Shown here in pieces: positions 13,601-28,600 of a stretch of 64,000 nucleotides of DNA. Position 1 is the stretch's first letter; every line of letters begins with the position of its first letter. The notes beneath the pieces are model-generated. The model ran no database searches, was not told the origin of the DNA, and worked only from the letters and a program-made list of their open reading frames with translations. The stretch lies in the NCBI GenBank assembly GCA_039566865.1, contig CM076948.1, positions 20,843,001 through 20,907,000 of the forward strand, written 5' to 3'. Made by a program: the position numbers and the translations under genes. The DNA is from Aurelia coerulea. Taxonomy: Eukaryota; Cnidaria; Scyphozoa; Semaeostomeae; Ulmaridae.

Positions 13601-16600
13601 CAAGCTACAAAAGAAACAAAATGATACAAAGGTGGGAAGAGAGAAAGTTTTACTGAAATGATTTAAGAAATTCAATTGAAGCACTCGACAATTTCATATT
13701 TTCGGCACAAATTCGGTAGGTATTTTTCATCCAAATGCTTGTATTGTATTTGAGCGGTTTCATCGGCTGTTTTTCCCAGCACCTTGCAGAGTTTCCAAAT
13801 AACCAGGAAACCTCAACCTGGTAGCATGGGTGCTTTGTCTTGTGTAATGGGGACTCTGGGTGGGGAGCAGTGGCAGGTGTTGTCGTTGCTGTTCTCTCGG
13901 CTAGGCTTTCTGTGAAACTGGCTCCAATATTCATCAATTAGAATCGTTTATGTATAGCCTTTTGTAGTTGTATACTTAGTTGTAATGTTAGTTGTATTTT
14001 TTCAATTTAATGCCATGGGGCAGTCGTAATATCTTGCTCCCTGTGGTATCGCCCTTGTAGTGCGGTTAAGTAGTTCGTACGTAGTGTGTTAAGTAGTTCG
14101 TCTGTAAAATGTTATATTGAATATGTGAAAAACACGTCTTGCACTTACTTAACAGATTTCACAGACAGTTTGGATGGTCCCTTAAAAACTCGAAGCCTAT
14201 GATTAAGCGGTAATAAAGATTTCAACAGACCCTTACCAATAATAATGCCTTTTTTACCATTGCTGTTACCATGACTATTCCCTCGTCCTCTGCCGGGGTT
14301 CACCTTGATATTCCGTCGATCACCCTGTGTCACTGAGACTACCCCACCATCTCCTCCAACGTATTGTCCATCACAGCCATTCGCTTCAACAAATGCATTT
14401 AAATATACCTGAAGAAGAAGGTAATAAAGTGCTGATACCGAATTCATCTCAAAGCACGGAAGCTTTAATTTTGAACATATATTTAATGAAGATGTAAGTT
14501 CGTATTCAGTTCAAAACAAACTCCAGCCGCTTCAAAATATCATCAATAACTATAAATTATTTGCAGCCTTGTATCAGTGACTTTGATGCGATTCATAACT
14601 TTCTGTTAGGTCAAGCCATAATTTTCTTGCATTAAAAGCCACGCTGCTTTATCTCACACAATATTCATGAATGTTTTCTCTTCCGAAGACACAGATGTTT
14701 GATGCCGTACGGTAATAAACATCAATAATTAAAGCCGTCAGACAATCTATCAAACTAACACGGCCTCCTGGCAGAAGTACAGGTGAATGTTTTCTCTTCC
14801 GAAGACACAGATGTTTGATGCCGTACGGTAATAAACATCAATAATTAAAGCCGTCAGACAATCTATCAAACTAACACGGCCTCCTGGCAGAAGTACAGGT
14901 GATATAAGGATCTATAGTCATTTTTTGTTCGAATAAGATTCATATTATTCATTTGGTATCTGCACTATTTAAGTGTTAAATTTGGAGATACCTAGGGGGG
15001 GGGGGCATACGTTTGAGAAATGAATGGCAAAATACGTTACAGTAAAACCCTGGAACAAGAACGTACCTTTCTGCAAACCAGACTAAGTTAATTTGAACAT
15101 GGCGCTGCTCTCCCTACGGTGGGTTCCTTACTTCGAAGGCCTTTATCATTTATGATGTGCACAAAGCTGTACAAGATTCATTTGATAACACATTGGATGC
15201 ATGATTGCATTTTGAATATTGGAGTAAATATGCTAATATGTTGAATGAAAACGAAACCAAACTGCACCAATTGCCCCAAGACAAAAATAGAGAGTATCTA
15301 ATCTAATCAAGAGGCAATCTATAAATAGGACATAGAAAACTCTTACGCAAGTCATTATTCCTCTGGCTAAACAATATCTACGAACGCCTCGAAATCATCA
15401 AATACAATAGGCTGGTAATAGAATACCTAGACTCCTTCCGCGCGGGGCTTTTATCTCCGTTGATTCTCTTTAAAATGTTTTGAGGTAAAATTAATAAAGA
15501 TTTCTCAAAAATATAGTACTTTCATTAGCGTTTCGCTTTCGCTTCATCGGAACTCTGATGAATATTGTTATTGCCATTGTTATTGTTATTGCCATTGTTA
15601 TTGTTATTGCCATTGTTATTGCCATTGTCATTGTTATAGTATTCATCATTAGTGGGCTACTACAATGTATGTATTGTTATAGCACTATATTTTTGATAGT
15701 GTAATATTGTTATCCAGTGTCTAAATGGGTGAAAAACTACACCAAATAGTTCTTCAGTTTCTTCTGATTTGATTTTATGACCTCGAAAGCTTGCCCATTA
15801 GTATTTCCCCGATCCTTCTTACTAACAAAGCTTGAAATTTCTCAGGGTTTGCAATTATTTACTTCTGTCCTAGCCACGTTAAAGCAACATTTATTTCATT
15901 CTCCAAAACTCTGACGAGCTCGGTCATAGATTTGCAAAAATATGAAAGTGCATTATCATCAGCATAATTGTGATTGGTTGCCTGCTTTATAATGAGAAAG
16001 AGATCATTAATAAAGGAATTTAATGCCAAGTACCAAGGACCAAGTACAGAGCCCTGTGGAACTCCTGATACAACGTCTTTTAAGGAACTATTTGAATTAT
16101 TCATCCGGGCACACTGTTTCGACGTTTTAACTGGAATGGATAAGAACTAGTGCATTCTCATCAAAACTCTATGCATGTAATTTTGCTATCTTTAGATATC
16201 ATTAAATCATGTGGAATGCAGTCAATGGTATTTGAGAGATCCATGAAGATAGCTCCTTACGACGAAATCTTTGTAAAGTTGTGCCCTCCAGATTAGATTA
16301 AGATTAAGATCAGATTAGATTAGATTAGATTAGATTAGATTAATCAACACATGTTGTGTACTGTATGCTTTTCTGTAAGCAGAGACAAAAATAGAGAGTA
16401 TCTAATCTAGATGTGAGATAAGCTGTTGTTTTAAGGCTTTTTCGTGAATCTTTGAAAAAGTATTTAGAACACTAACATGACGAAAATTTCTTTTAGCAGT
16501 GTGATTCGGTTCCCCCTTTTCCAAGGGGCCTACCGCAGCTTTTTTGCGTTTTCTGGAAACCTAAAATTGCGTTTACTGCAGTTTATAGCATAGGTTAACG

Positions 16601-19600
16601 GAACTGTAAGCTCATTTGCAGCAAGAGATACTAGTTACGGGGGGTATTTGATCCTCATATGTAGATTTTTCCAACGTAATATCTCCAGCTTCCACTTCGT
16701 TGAAAGAAAATGTTTCAAAATTGCAATCTGGGTTTTGTACTAAGACCAGAATACTTGGATGGTTCTTGTACTTGTCTGTGATCAATCTAACGAGAGCCCA
16801 TTCATCAGTACCTCGAAATGCATCAGAATCAACCGTTTTATTTCAGATTAGAGATGTGTATTACAGAACTCCGTTTTTAAGAACCTTTTGATGCTATAGA
16901 TAAAGGCCTATAATGTCTGTCGTACCAGCAACACCACAAGGTTTCTTACCACTAGTGTTCTCTACAATATGTACTTCTTCTTCTTTTTTTTTTTTAATAA
17001 TAAGGCATCTAGGCCAAGGAGGCCTCTAACCTAATTACAATTCAACTGAAATAACTATTACATGACGTAAAATTACAGAAAAAAGGACATATTGTACCAA
17101 TATATACTACAAATATGATGATAAACTCTAAACATGGTACGTGAATTGCGTGACATAAGATATTCATATTTGGAGATCCGATTTTAGTTTGAAGCTTTTC
17201 CACAAGTTGCTACCAAATTAAGGCAGTACTTATCCTCTTGACTTATTAACCAGATAAATTTGTTCTTGACACTTAGCTGATATACATTTGGGTACAAATC
17301 AACTATCTTTGTTTCAAGAAGTCTTCTTTCATCTTGAAACTGTGGGCACACCATGACGAAATGAACTTCATTACCAATAGTCTTGATTCCAATTGACAGA
17401 CAGTACTTGCAGTGCCTGTCATATCTCGGTATAACGTTTTTTCAAAATCTTCCAGCTTCAATTTCGAGATTATGTGCACTCATTCTCAGTTTTGAAAAGC
17501 ATTGCCTTCTCTTGAAGTCATTTATAGTATCCAGGTATGTTTCGAACTTAAAACCCGACTTTATCTGGGCATAAATGCAAAGTTTTTTATCTTGGGCTAG
17601 ATGTTCATTAAGGTTAAACAAGGTGTAATGTTCGAAAAAACTCCTAACTTTTGATTTGATAGTAGAGATGTTGTCGCCAGGTGCAATATTATATTTTGCC
17701 TGCAATTCACGTACCAATGATACCCAGTTAACATAACCTAAATCAGCAGCGTCGCACAGGAAGCAAAAGGACTTACAGGCGAATCGATGCGGTTCGGAAA
17801 CATTTAGTAAATTGAGTCTTGCATAGAATTTCAACATGGATACATGTCGGTTCAACTGAAGGGGTATTCTTCCCAACTCAGCATAAACTGCATCAGTACA
17901 GGTTGTTGATTTCACCCTCAGAATATACTTGCACGCAGAAAGGTGTAATCGTTCCAACGTAACAAATTCTTCATAGCCCCAAATTTCGGAAGCATAATTC
18001 AAAATAGGGGCAATGGTTTGATCAAACAAATAAAGAAAAATTCTTGGTTGAAGGCCGTTAAAATCTTTGCATTTAGAAATAAGGGAATAGTACGCTTTAC
18101 AGGCCTTTTGCTTAATTATTTCAATGTGTTCATTGAAAGAGCAGTTAGATTTAATTGTGACGCCAAGGTATTTGTATGAATCACATTCTTGTATTTCAGT
18201 GTCACCAAATAGCCATTTTTGTTTTGATATATTTCTCCTTTTGTTTTTTCTGAGGACCATTACTTTGGTTTTACCAACGTTGACACTCATTTGAATCTGT
18301 TTCGTGAAGTCATTTAACACATCGATTTGTTTTTGAAGATCTTCCGCAGTTTCTGCGAGTAATATCAAATCATCTACATACATTAGTGAATGAGCGACAT
18401 CTTCTCCGAACCTAATTCCTTTCGCTTTTGAGCTTATAGCTGCATCTAAATCATTCAAGAATTATGCAAAAAGCATTGGACTCGATAAAATTCGTTGAAC
18501 GAATAGTTTACTTCAGTTAATTCTTGATCATCGGTTATCATTATGTTATCTTTTACAATGGAGATATCTGAGCCAATCAGTGCACCTTTATTGGATAGAA
18601 ATGGTTTGACAAGATCCAAGAAATCTGTATTAGATATCAGGCCATTTTAGTAGCTTTTCTAAAATGACTTTCTATGGCTTTCTTCTGTACTACAACACAT
18701 TTATTACGCTGCGTTTTAAACTTTGACTTATTTTCATCTGGAGGATTTTTGTTATATCTCTTTCTTAATCTAGATCAAGTGTAAATTGCCCTATTTAATT
18801 TTCACAAAAGGGGCTATATTAGGCCAGGCAGCGAATGCAGGAATGACCCCCCGACGGGGAAATTTACGAAAACAGGTTGACTCGGTCAATTTTGGGGTGC
18901 TGAGTTCGAAAATCGTTGGTATACAGGCAATGGGAGGGGCCTTCAGTCTCGGCCTCAGTAACGAAATGCGTTTGACTAAATGATATAAGTCAAAATTAGA
19001 AGCTATCAGGTAATAAAACTCATACTAGCCGGTTTCAGTAGATCTGCCCTAAAACTGGTTCATGATTATCTTTCAAATAGGAAACAGCGAGTTAAGGTCA
19101 ATGAGTCATTCATTTCCTGGTAGGAATCAATTAAGGGTGTACCGCAAGGCTCTGTGTTGGGGCCCCTCTTATTTGATGTATTCATAAACGACCTTTTCGT
19201 TTTGGTGAAAGAGATTGACATTTGCCATTACGCCGATGACACGACTATCTATGTGTGCGATCGTGAACTAGAACATATAGTTTCTAGACTTGAAACAGAT
19301 GCCCAAAGGCTCTCTTAGTGGTTTCTTGATAATAGTACGAAGCTGTATGCTGACAAATGTAATCTCTTGATTTTTGGAGAGAAAAACACTGGCGTATCAG
19401 TGCATATTGGTGCAACTACGATACCAGAATCCGTCAAGGAAAGGCTTTCGGATGTAACATGGATAGGAACCTTGATTTCAAAAATCATGTAGACATACTT
19501 TGTAAAAAGACTGGACAGGAGTTGCATGCACTTGCACGTATTTCAAACTATGTGGATGTCGAGAAACTGAGGGTCATGATGAATGCTTTCGTTATTTCTC

Positions 19601-22600
19601 AAATTAGCTGTTGTCCACTTTTTAGATGTTCCATGATAGGTCAGTTAATAGGAAAATAAACAAGATCCAAGAGAGAACTTTGAGAATCGCATACAAAGAT
19701 AGCTGTTCAAATTTCGAGGAATTACTGACGAAAGCAAACACAGTGTCTATTCACCATAACAATTTACAGTTGCTTGCTACTGAAATTTTTTAAAATTCAA
19801 ATGCATCAAATCTTCAACGAGAAAGATACACCATACAGCCTTTGTAGTGGCAGAAATATTTTGGCACCGAAGCTAAACATCGCAAGGTATGGTATTGAAA
19901 ATGCATGATTTATTGGATAAAAGATATGACATTCAATTCCATCTTCCTTAAAAGAGTCCCAGACATTAAATAGTTTCAAAACAAAAATTAAAAGCTACGA
20001 TTTTTATTGCGACTTGCGACATTGCTTTTCTTAGGAATTTATTAGGACATATTGGGACGCATATGAGTCATGCGACTGAAACAGTGCGAACTTTGTAATT
20101 CGATCTGGGATTTTCGAATTCGAGAAATTCTTTGCTTTTTGGATTGAAATCTCACTCACACAGTAACAGACTTACATTACTGTCACAGAATTTTTAAATA
20201 TGGAAACAAAAGTACAAAGTTTCGATGGCTCAGGGAACGTTAAGATTTTCATCGAGAAAATCTCGTTACGTTCTGCCCTAAAAGGATTCGAGGGCGAAAA
20301 AGCAGCTCAAAATCTGGCCAGTCGCTTGGAAGGCAGGGCTTTCGACGTGTATTTAAGGTTATCGCCAACCGACAAGAAAGATCCAGATAAAATAAAAGAG
20401 GAGTTAATGAAAGAATTCGAGCTTGGGAACCAGGATAGAGAAATCGCCATTCAAGAGCTAGCCAGCCGTAAAAGACAACAAGACGAGTCTCCTCAAACGT
20501 TTGCCTTCAAAATACAAGAATTGGTAAAACTGGCCTATCCAACGTTTAATGATGAAACACGACAGACAATTGCTAAAGATTATTTTGTGAATGGATTGCA
20601 CCAAAAGATGCAAGTAGCCTTGAAGTCATTGAGTAAGTTTTCAACTGCTTCTTTGAATGACCTAGCAAAGGAAACAACAAGATTACAAATCGCTGGCATT
20701 CAATCTCTTGCGTCATCACAACAAGGTCATTGTATGTCTGTCAATACAGATACAGAAGGCTTTGTTGATTCAATAGCCGATAAGGTGTTGGAGAAGATGA
20801 AAGGTATGTCTGTGGGAGCTTCCGGGGGAAGTGAAGCTTCACAGGTTGTCAAAACATGTTGAAGGGGAATATTCTGCTAGATCGGGTCATTTTTCGGTCA
20901 AATTTCATGTTTTTGAGTATACTTTTCGCCAATTTTTTCTAGAACGGGTTATCATTTTAAGCGAAAAATTCTGGAGCAGGGTAAAAAAAAATTTTTTTCG
21001 TGGGCACACCCCCGTACAAATTTAAGTCAAGTACCCCCCCCCCCGGGGATATCAGGCCTCAAATCCTAAGTCTCAAAAGTGTCGGTCATGCCAAAGCACT
21101 GATCATTATGTACGGGAATGCCCCTCAAGGTTTTGTCAGGCCTGCGGCAATAAAGGTCATGATTCATGGGACAAGTCATGCCCAAATTATCAATGACTAG
21201 GCCAAAATAAATCAATTCAACAACAACTCCACGCTGACAATTTTTCTGCTGTTTTGAATGTCAAATTTGAAAACAATTCAATAAATGCTTTACTTGATAC
21301 TGGGGCTAGCTGTTCACTGATGGATATGGGAACTTTTGAAAGTCTGGGTTTAAAATCAGAAATTATTCCATTTACCAATCAACTGGTTGATGCTTCTGGA
21401 AACAACATGAGTATAATTGGTTCCACCAGGGTCAATATTTCCATAAGAGGGCACATACTTTCTCAAGAGATTAAAATTCTAAATTCCAAAACTTACAGAA
21501 ATGTAATTCTGGGCAGAGATTTTTTATCCAAATTCGAGAGCGTTGCATTCGATTTCACGAAGCATAGAGTCAAGTTGGGAAACAATTGGCATTACTGTGT
21601 GAAAATCAGCAAATCTTGCAATGTCGCGTTGATCAATGACATTGAATTGCCCGCCCGTACAGAAAGTGTTGTAGCTGTCAAATGCAATCAATCTCTCGCT
21701 TTACTAACAGCAGATTTCGAGCCTTTTCTGGTAACCCATGGGGTATACGCCACCCGTTGTCGAATCATTCCAAACATCAAGGGCGTATTCCAAATTACAT
21801 TGCTGAATGTCAATAACACATCTTGTATGATAAACAGTGAAAAGAAAATTGGTTCGTTGATTGCCGTAGAGGAAACTGTGGCTAGTGTTGACACTCTTGA
21901 CTCAGATCTATCTGTAAATCTAGATCAAAATATCGTATACGGAGAAAATCTGTCGGTCAATGAAAAAGAAAAAATATCCACATTGATTTCACAGTACAGC
22001 GATATTTTTGCCCAGAATCCCAAAAAGCCAAAAGTCGTTACGAACATGCATCACCACATCGTAACAAATGACGCGTTACCAATTAAACGTAAACCGTACC
22101 GGCTTCCACATGCTTGGAATTCCGAAATTGACAAGCAGATCCAAGAAATGTTACAAAATGATATCATTCGGCCATCATCCTCTCCTTGGAATTCACCCAT
22201 TATTCTAGTTAAGAAGAAAGACGGCTCCATGCGATTTGTGTGCGATTTTAGGGGCCTTAACGACGTTTCAAAGAAAGACTCTTACCCGCTTCCTCACATT
22301 CGTGATGTAATAGATAGAATGCATGGCACACAGTTTTGGACCACCTTAGATGCAGCATCTGCATACTGGTCGATGCCACTCAATGAGTCTGACAAAGAAA
22401 AAACTGCTTTCTCGGTGCCCAGAGGAAAGTATGAGTTTAATGTAACCCCGTTTGGGTTATGCAATGCGGGTGCGTCGTATCAAAGGATGATCGACATGAG
22501 TTTATCCGGACTCGACTCCGATAGGATTCTTGCATACATGGATGACATTGTAGTATTCAGTAAGACGTTTGAAGACCATGTTGTGAGTATCGAGCAACTG

Positions 22601-25600
22601 TTTGCACGTTTAAGAGAATCTGGCATTTCCTTGAAACTTTCCAAGTGCATATTTGCAAGTGACAAGGTTGACTTTCTTGGGTTTGAACTTTCCCGCACTG
22701 GTATCAAGCCTCAGACTCGCTTAACTGAATCCATTGAATCGTACAAACGTCCTACTACGAAAAAGGAATTACGTGGGTTTTTAGGTCTCGCCGGATTTTA
22801 TCGAGCATTCATTCCAAATTTTGCTGACATCAGTGCTCCGTTAAATGGTCTTACTAATGACAATGTACCGTTTATTTGGACAGATATGTGTGAAGAAGCC
22901 TTCGTGCAATTGAAGATGAAATTGACATCAGAGCCTATATTGAAATTTCCTGATCTTAATCAACCGTTTGTCGTCGAGGTCGATGCAAGTAATTACGCCG
23001 TTGGCGGAATTTTATCTCAAAAAGGTTCGGATGAACAGTTGCATCCTGTGGCATATTTCTCCACAGCCTTGCAAAAAGCCCAGAAAAACTGGTCTGCTAC
23101 CAACAAAGAAGCTTTCGCTTTAGTTCTCGCAGTCCGCCATTGGAATGTGTACTTGGCTGGGTCCACATTCGTTCTCAATTCCGATCACAACCCTTTAACA
23201 CACCTTCGAGACCAGCAAGATCCTCGTGGCAAAGTTGGCAGATGGATATCTGAATTGGAAGAATATGACTACACCATCAAGTATATTCGAGGAGCAGAGA
23301 ATGTAAAAGCTGATGCGTTATCGAGGAACAAAAATGCTTCTCAAAACCAACCGCATTCCCAGTTTGAAGAAAAAGTCTATGCACTGTTTGCAGAAAATGC
23401 TAGTTTCTTGACGCAACTGAAAGAAGAACAGCAAAAAGATGCAACTATTAGCAGCAGTTTGAAAGAAATATCTGCCAACAACAAGATCTTACAAGGACGA
23501 TTAAGAAGAGTGCAAAAGCAATTGAGAGTCGAGGAAGGACTCTTAACAAAATCAGGACGTCCAGTTATTCCACCATCGTTACGCAAAATAATCGTTAAAG
23601 AATACCATAATATCGCACATTTTGGCATCGACAAGATATATTCATTGTTAAAAGATCGTTTCTATTGGCCTAATATGTACGCGTACGTTCAATCATTTAT
23701 ATCTTCATGCGAAACTTGTCAACGTACAAAGTGTGACACTGCTCCTCCGAAAGCACCAATGGTTGAAATGTTCATTCCCAGTGCACCAATGCAGTTTATA
23801 TCCTTAGATATAGCTTACCTTCCCAGGGACAACAGCGGCTACCAATACATTCTTCTGATTGGTGACATTTTTTCCAAGTTTATCTCCGCCGTCCCATTGA
23901 AAGATCAAACGGCGCCAATAATCGTTGATGCACTATTGAAGAACTGGATTTTCATTCACGGAACTCCATTTTATATCCTCTCGGATCTAATGTTGATGGA
24001 AATATTATGCAAGAAATCTGTACCACATTAGGCATTGAGAAACGTCGCTCCTCTGCCTATCATAGTCAAGGGAATGGTTTCGCTGAGAGGAACATCCGCT
24101 CCGTAAAGGATATGCTTCGAGCAGTGTTACTTCATCGCCAGCTTCAACAATCGAAATGGCGCTCGATCTTGGGTAGTCTCGTTTTTGCTTTAAACACAAC
24201 AATCAGCAAAGCCACTAAATGTGTTCCATATGAAGTAGTGTTTGAACGCCCTGCCGTTCTACCCCAAGACATTATTTTCGGAACCACTCCAGACGAATTT
24301 GAGCATACATCAGCATCCGATCATCTCCACGCTGTCTCGTCATCATTAAATGATGTTTTCGAACAAGTTATGAGCTCGTTAGCATTGAGTAAGAAAACAA
24401 TGCAACGTCATTACAATAAGAACATTCGTTTCAACGATTACAAAGAAGGACAAAAGGTATGGTTAAAGAATAAGCATTACAAATCAGGCGAGAACCGCAA
24501 ACTGGCCCCGCGAAGAAATGGTCCCTGGTTTGTTTTAAGAAAGCTGCCAAACGGAGTGAACTTTAGAATTGAAAATTCTCGAAAAGAACAAAAGGTGGTG
24601 CATCATGATCGATTGTTACCATTTATTGAAAGAGACGCCGAATTAATGTCAGACGAAGAACCTAATCAAAAATGTAGGATAGGTTACCCCCTGTTCCGCT
24701 GTTCCGCTTTGGTTCCTTTGTGCCTTTGTGCACGTATCACTGTGCTGTCACGATATTTAGTCATTCTGTGACAGTACTCAGTATAGTAAACTAAGATTCG
24801 TAAGACTTCGATATTAGCGACTTACAACAGGAACGGTGTACCGTTACCATTACTGCATGAGAAGTATTTTTGCCCATGATTTCAGAAAAGTTCCAAATTT
24901 ATCCAAGTAGTTAATTTCTTCTTATGAGAAATGATTCTGTAAGGTTTGGCTTTAGGTACAAAACTTCCTTCTTGTATCTGTTGGAATAGGAAAACTACAC
25001 ACCAGTAAATGAAATTTTTTTCTTAATGAGAAAATAGGAGGAAATGAAACACGTAAGAGTTGAGGCACAAAGTTTGTTGTGTACAAATGTTTAGAAATTA
25101 CTAATCATAAGGTGCTAATTATTTTGTTTGAAAAGGGAAACGGTTTCGTAAGATTCTAGAACCTGAGTTTGCAGTGCACATGTGCACATCTGTTCGCAGA
25201 TTGCAAATTACCAAATGCAAATTACTTGCCCTAAATGGGAAACGAATGCACAAGATTTTAGGAGCAAATTTTCTTACTTTCTATATGATCGGAAATTGCA
25301 AACTATTAGGATTTAATGATTTTTCTCAATAGGAAGGCGAATGGCTAGATTTTAGGCTCGTTTTTCTAATAGAGAAAATGAGACACGTATGAATTCTGGA
25401 ACAATGTTTCTTGTGTGTATGTGCAGTTAAATCATAAATTGGAAATTAATCTGTAAGACATCAAGCGCAAATTTTCCAGCCCAGGTTTACAAAAGGGAAG
25501 TTATTTGTTCAAACCAACGAGTTTGAGATATTTCATGTCTGCTGACTCGAATGGCTTTGAAACAAATCTAGGCAGGGGTATTGTTTTTCGATATTTAGTT

Positions 25601-28600
25601 TAGCCAAGGGTGTCATTTTTGTAGAAATTGGTCTAGCCAAGGGTACCATTTTCGAAAAATTTAGTCTAGCCACTCGCCTGGCATTCTCAACCTTTGATCC
25701 TATTGTCCTGGTATTTATCTCGGTATTTATCACAAACTATGAAGATGGTAGTATACTGAGAAGGAACAGTGGACATTATTCTCAATGCTGTTGATGCAGT
25801 GCAAACTAAACTGCGTATAGAAGCTTCAAGATCTAGCAAGTATGTCCTCATTTTTCCAGCGGATGGCAGTTCATCATGTCTTACAATCTTCAGGTCAAGC
25901 ATGGCAGCTTTGTACAATTTACTCTCAAGATCGACTCCTGTCCCGTGCTTGTTAGAATATTCAACTAAAATTACCAAAACATCTCTTTGAAATGTCAGTT
26001 CCTTTGTCTTTCAAATTCAATGGTCCTTCAACTTCGTGTGGAGGGCTAAGTTCTTGAAGGTCTTGAGGGCTTCTCTCTTGATTGGCCTGAACAATCTGTT
26101 TCGGATTATTCCTTTGAGATTCTGTCTTGAAATTCAGCCATCAGCTCCTTTCCTCTTGATTCAAGCCCGAGTAAGCAGTTGCGCACATTCTCCTGAGCTG
26201 GGTAGCCTGAGACCAAATTGAGCAATCCATCTTTATCAAAATCAGGCTGGAATGGATTAATGACATGCGTCTGTAATATGACCTTTATTTTTTCTACCAT
26301 GTTACTTGACTTCAAAATTTCATTTATACGCAGACATTTTCGTGGATTTGATATTGTAGTTGTAATCCCTGATATCAATTTGGTTGCATGTCACGCCCGT
26401 TGACAGTATACCATCAATATTTTCAATCAGCAGTTGGTACAACATAGCGTAAGCCATCCTTTTTTATCAAAGTTTCCCTTGCTTCTCCTTTCAATCAGGC
26501 ATCGATCGTTTTTCACCAAAACAAGACTTCAAATCACGAAAACGAGACTGAAGGCCCCGCACATTGCCAGTATACCAACGATTTTCTGATACAGCACCCC
26601 AAAATTGACCAAGTCCACTTGTTCTCATGTATTTCCCCGTCGGGGGACCATTCCCGCATTCTCCGCCTGGCCTACATTATGCATGATTTCAACCATGATT
26701 CTTAAAGGTGAATGCTTTGCTGTAAATTACAAGGGAGAACTTGAAATATTGTAGCCATGTGGGTTGAATTATAGTCACGTGGGTAGACATAGTTATTGCT
26801 CCCCGTGGTCTTGTCCTTGTAGTAGAGTAGAGTAGAGTAGATTGTATCAAACTTTAAATACTGTCCCTTAATTTGGATGTTCTGTGGAAAAGGTGCCAAT
26901 AATAGGATCAATAAGATCCACAAACGAGCATTACGTGTCTTGTTAAATGACTATGATGCACCTTTTGCTGATCTTCTTGTCAAAAGCAATGAAAAAACTG
27001 TCCATGTTCAGAATTTACAAAGACTGATGATAGAGATTTACAAAACATGACATCATGAGAACCCTCTATTTTTGTCGGAACTATTCCAGAGAAGAGAGGT
27101 CAGGTATAATCTCAGAATAAATGACACAGTTTTACTTCCAAGCACATCCACCGTGGCCTTCGGCATGAAGTCCATATGTTTTAGGGGTAGCATACTCTGG
27201 AACAGCATGCCAGATGTGATAAAGAGCAGCGAAACGGTCGCTTCCTTTTGCAAAAAAATCAAAGCATGGGCTGGGCTGGGGAAGGATGCAGTTGTAAATT
27301 ATGCCGTTTATTGTAAATATTATGGTTTGCTATAATAATAATAATAATAATAATAAAGAATTTATTTAAAGTTGGATACAAAGTTTAGTTTACTCTATAA
27401 ATAGGGCAACTAATTCAAACCAACTATTTACAAAAATACAATATTTACAATGTCAGCTACTTACAGATATTACAATTGCAACTGTCTCCATTCCATTGTT
27501 TGACATGTATTTTGAACGAGGCTATAGATTGGCTTGACTTTATCTCATCAGGTAAAGCGTTCCAAAGAATACTACCTCTGAAGGCAATTGAATTTAAGCC
27601 ATTTAAAACAGTTCTAGCTTTTGGTAGCTGTAATAGATCTTTTGCTCTAAGGTCGTAAGTCACTTCCTTTCTTATGAACAGATCCCACATGAATGTTGGA
27701 TTTTGGCAATTTAAAGACTTATAGACCTCAGTCATTAGCTTATGGAGATTTTTTACATGGACTGTCTGCTCATTGTTTCTTTTTAGAAGCTCTTCGAATG
27801 AGGCTTCATAATCATTGAAAAGTATGCGTAGAGCACGTTTGTGGATTTTGTTTATCTCCCTATTGGTAGCCTGCGTGCAGCCTCAACTCCTCCTCAAAGG
27901 AAAAGTAGAGTCTGCGCAACAACGAAACAAAGCTCGTACTGCCTCGCTTGGATCCACGGTGGTAATTAATTTTGATTGTTTATTGATTGTGTATGATCCA
28001 ATCAAATCCATCTGGCAACTTTCTGCCAGATTGGTTTGATTGTAGTTTCTATTGTTGATTGTTCACTGCCTTTCTGCATACAAATTTTGAATCGCGCGGT
28101 GCGAAAAAAAGCAATGAACAAACCTCACAGACTTTAAAATAGCCAAGAGTCTGCTCGTGTCAAATTGTCTGAATTGCAGTTTCTTGTACTTGTGTTTTGA
28201 CGCTCTCTCTAGTAGAACAACTGTAGAACAGCCTTTCGCACTTCAAGCTTGCTCGCCGTCACAATCAACCAAAACTTCGATGTAAACGAAGAAACTGCAG
28301 CACTGCAAGGCCAGCAAACCTGACGAGCCAGGCTGAGTCGTACAACTCACCTCACATCACAATTTATTCTATTTGTCAAGGCCACAGCCTTCGTCTGTTG
28401 AAGTGAAATAACTCGAAATTTGCCTTGTTGGCGAGACGCAACAAAACCGATATTTGAATGTAAGAAATGCATAAATAGTAGGGGCAGTGTTTCTCCAAAA
28501 CAACTATTGTAAATTCAAATTACAAAAGTGAATGTCGTTTATGGACGGCAAGAACATTTCAATGGGGATTAATGTACTGGGCCTCTCAATGAAAAGGGCG

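Larger units (their letters stand above)
20178..24776 (+). mobile_element. Gypsy/Metaviridae LTR retrotransposon, defective, LTRs not found
   Basis: Gag, two zinc knuckles, protease, RT, RNase H and integrase occur in Gypsy order on the plus strand, with no envelope-like ORF. Three defects are visible: an insertion of about 180 bp in gag, a frameshift in integrase, and no detectable direct LTR pair. The 14-mer ATTCTGTGACAGTA at 24763 is present as its complement at 20178-20191. This could be the TG...CA ends of a 3' and a 5' LTR (TGTGACAGTA / TACTGTCACA), but flanking direct repeats could not be matched. Confidence 0.85.
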
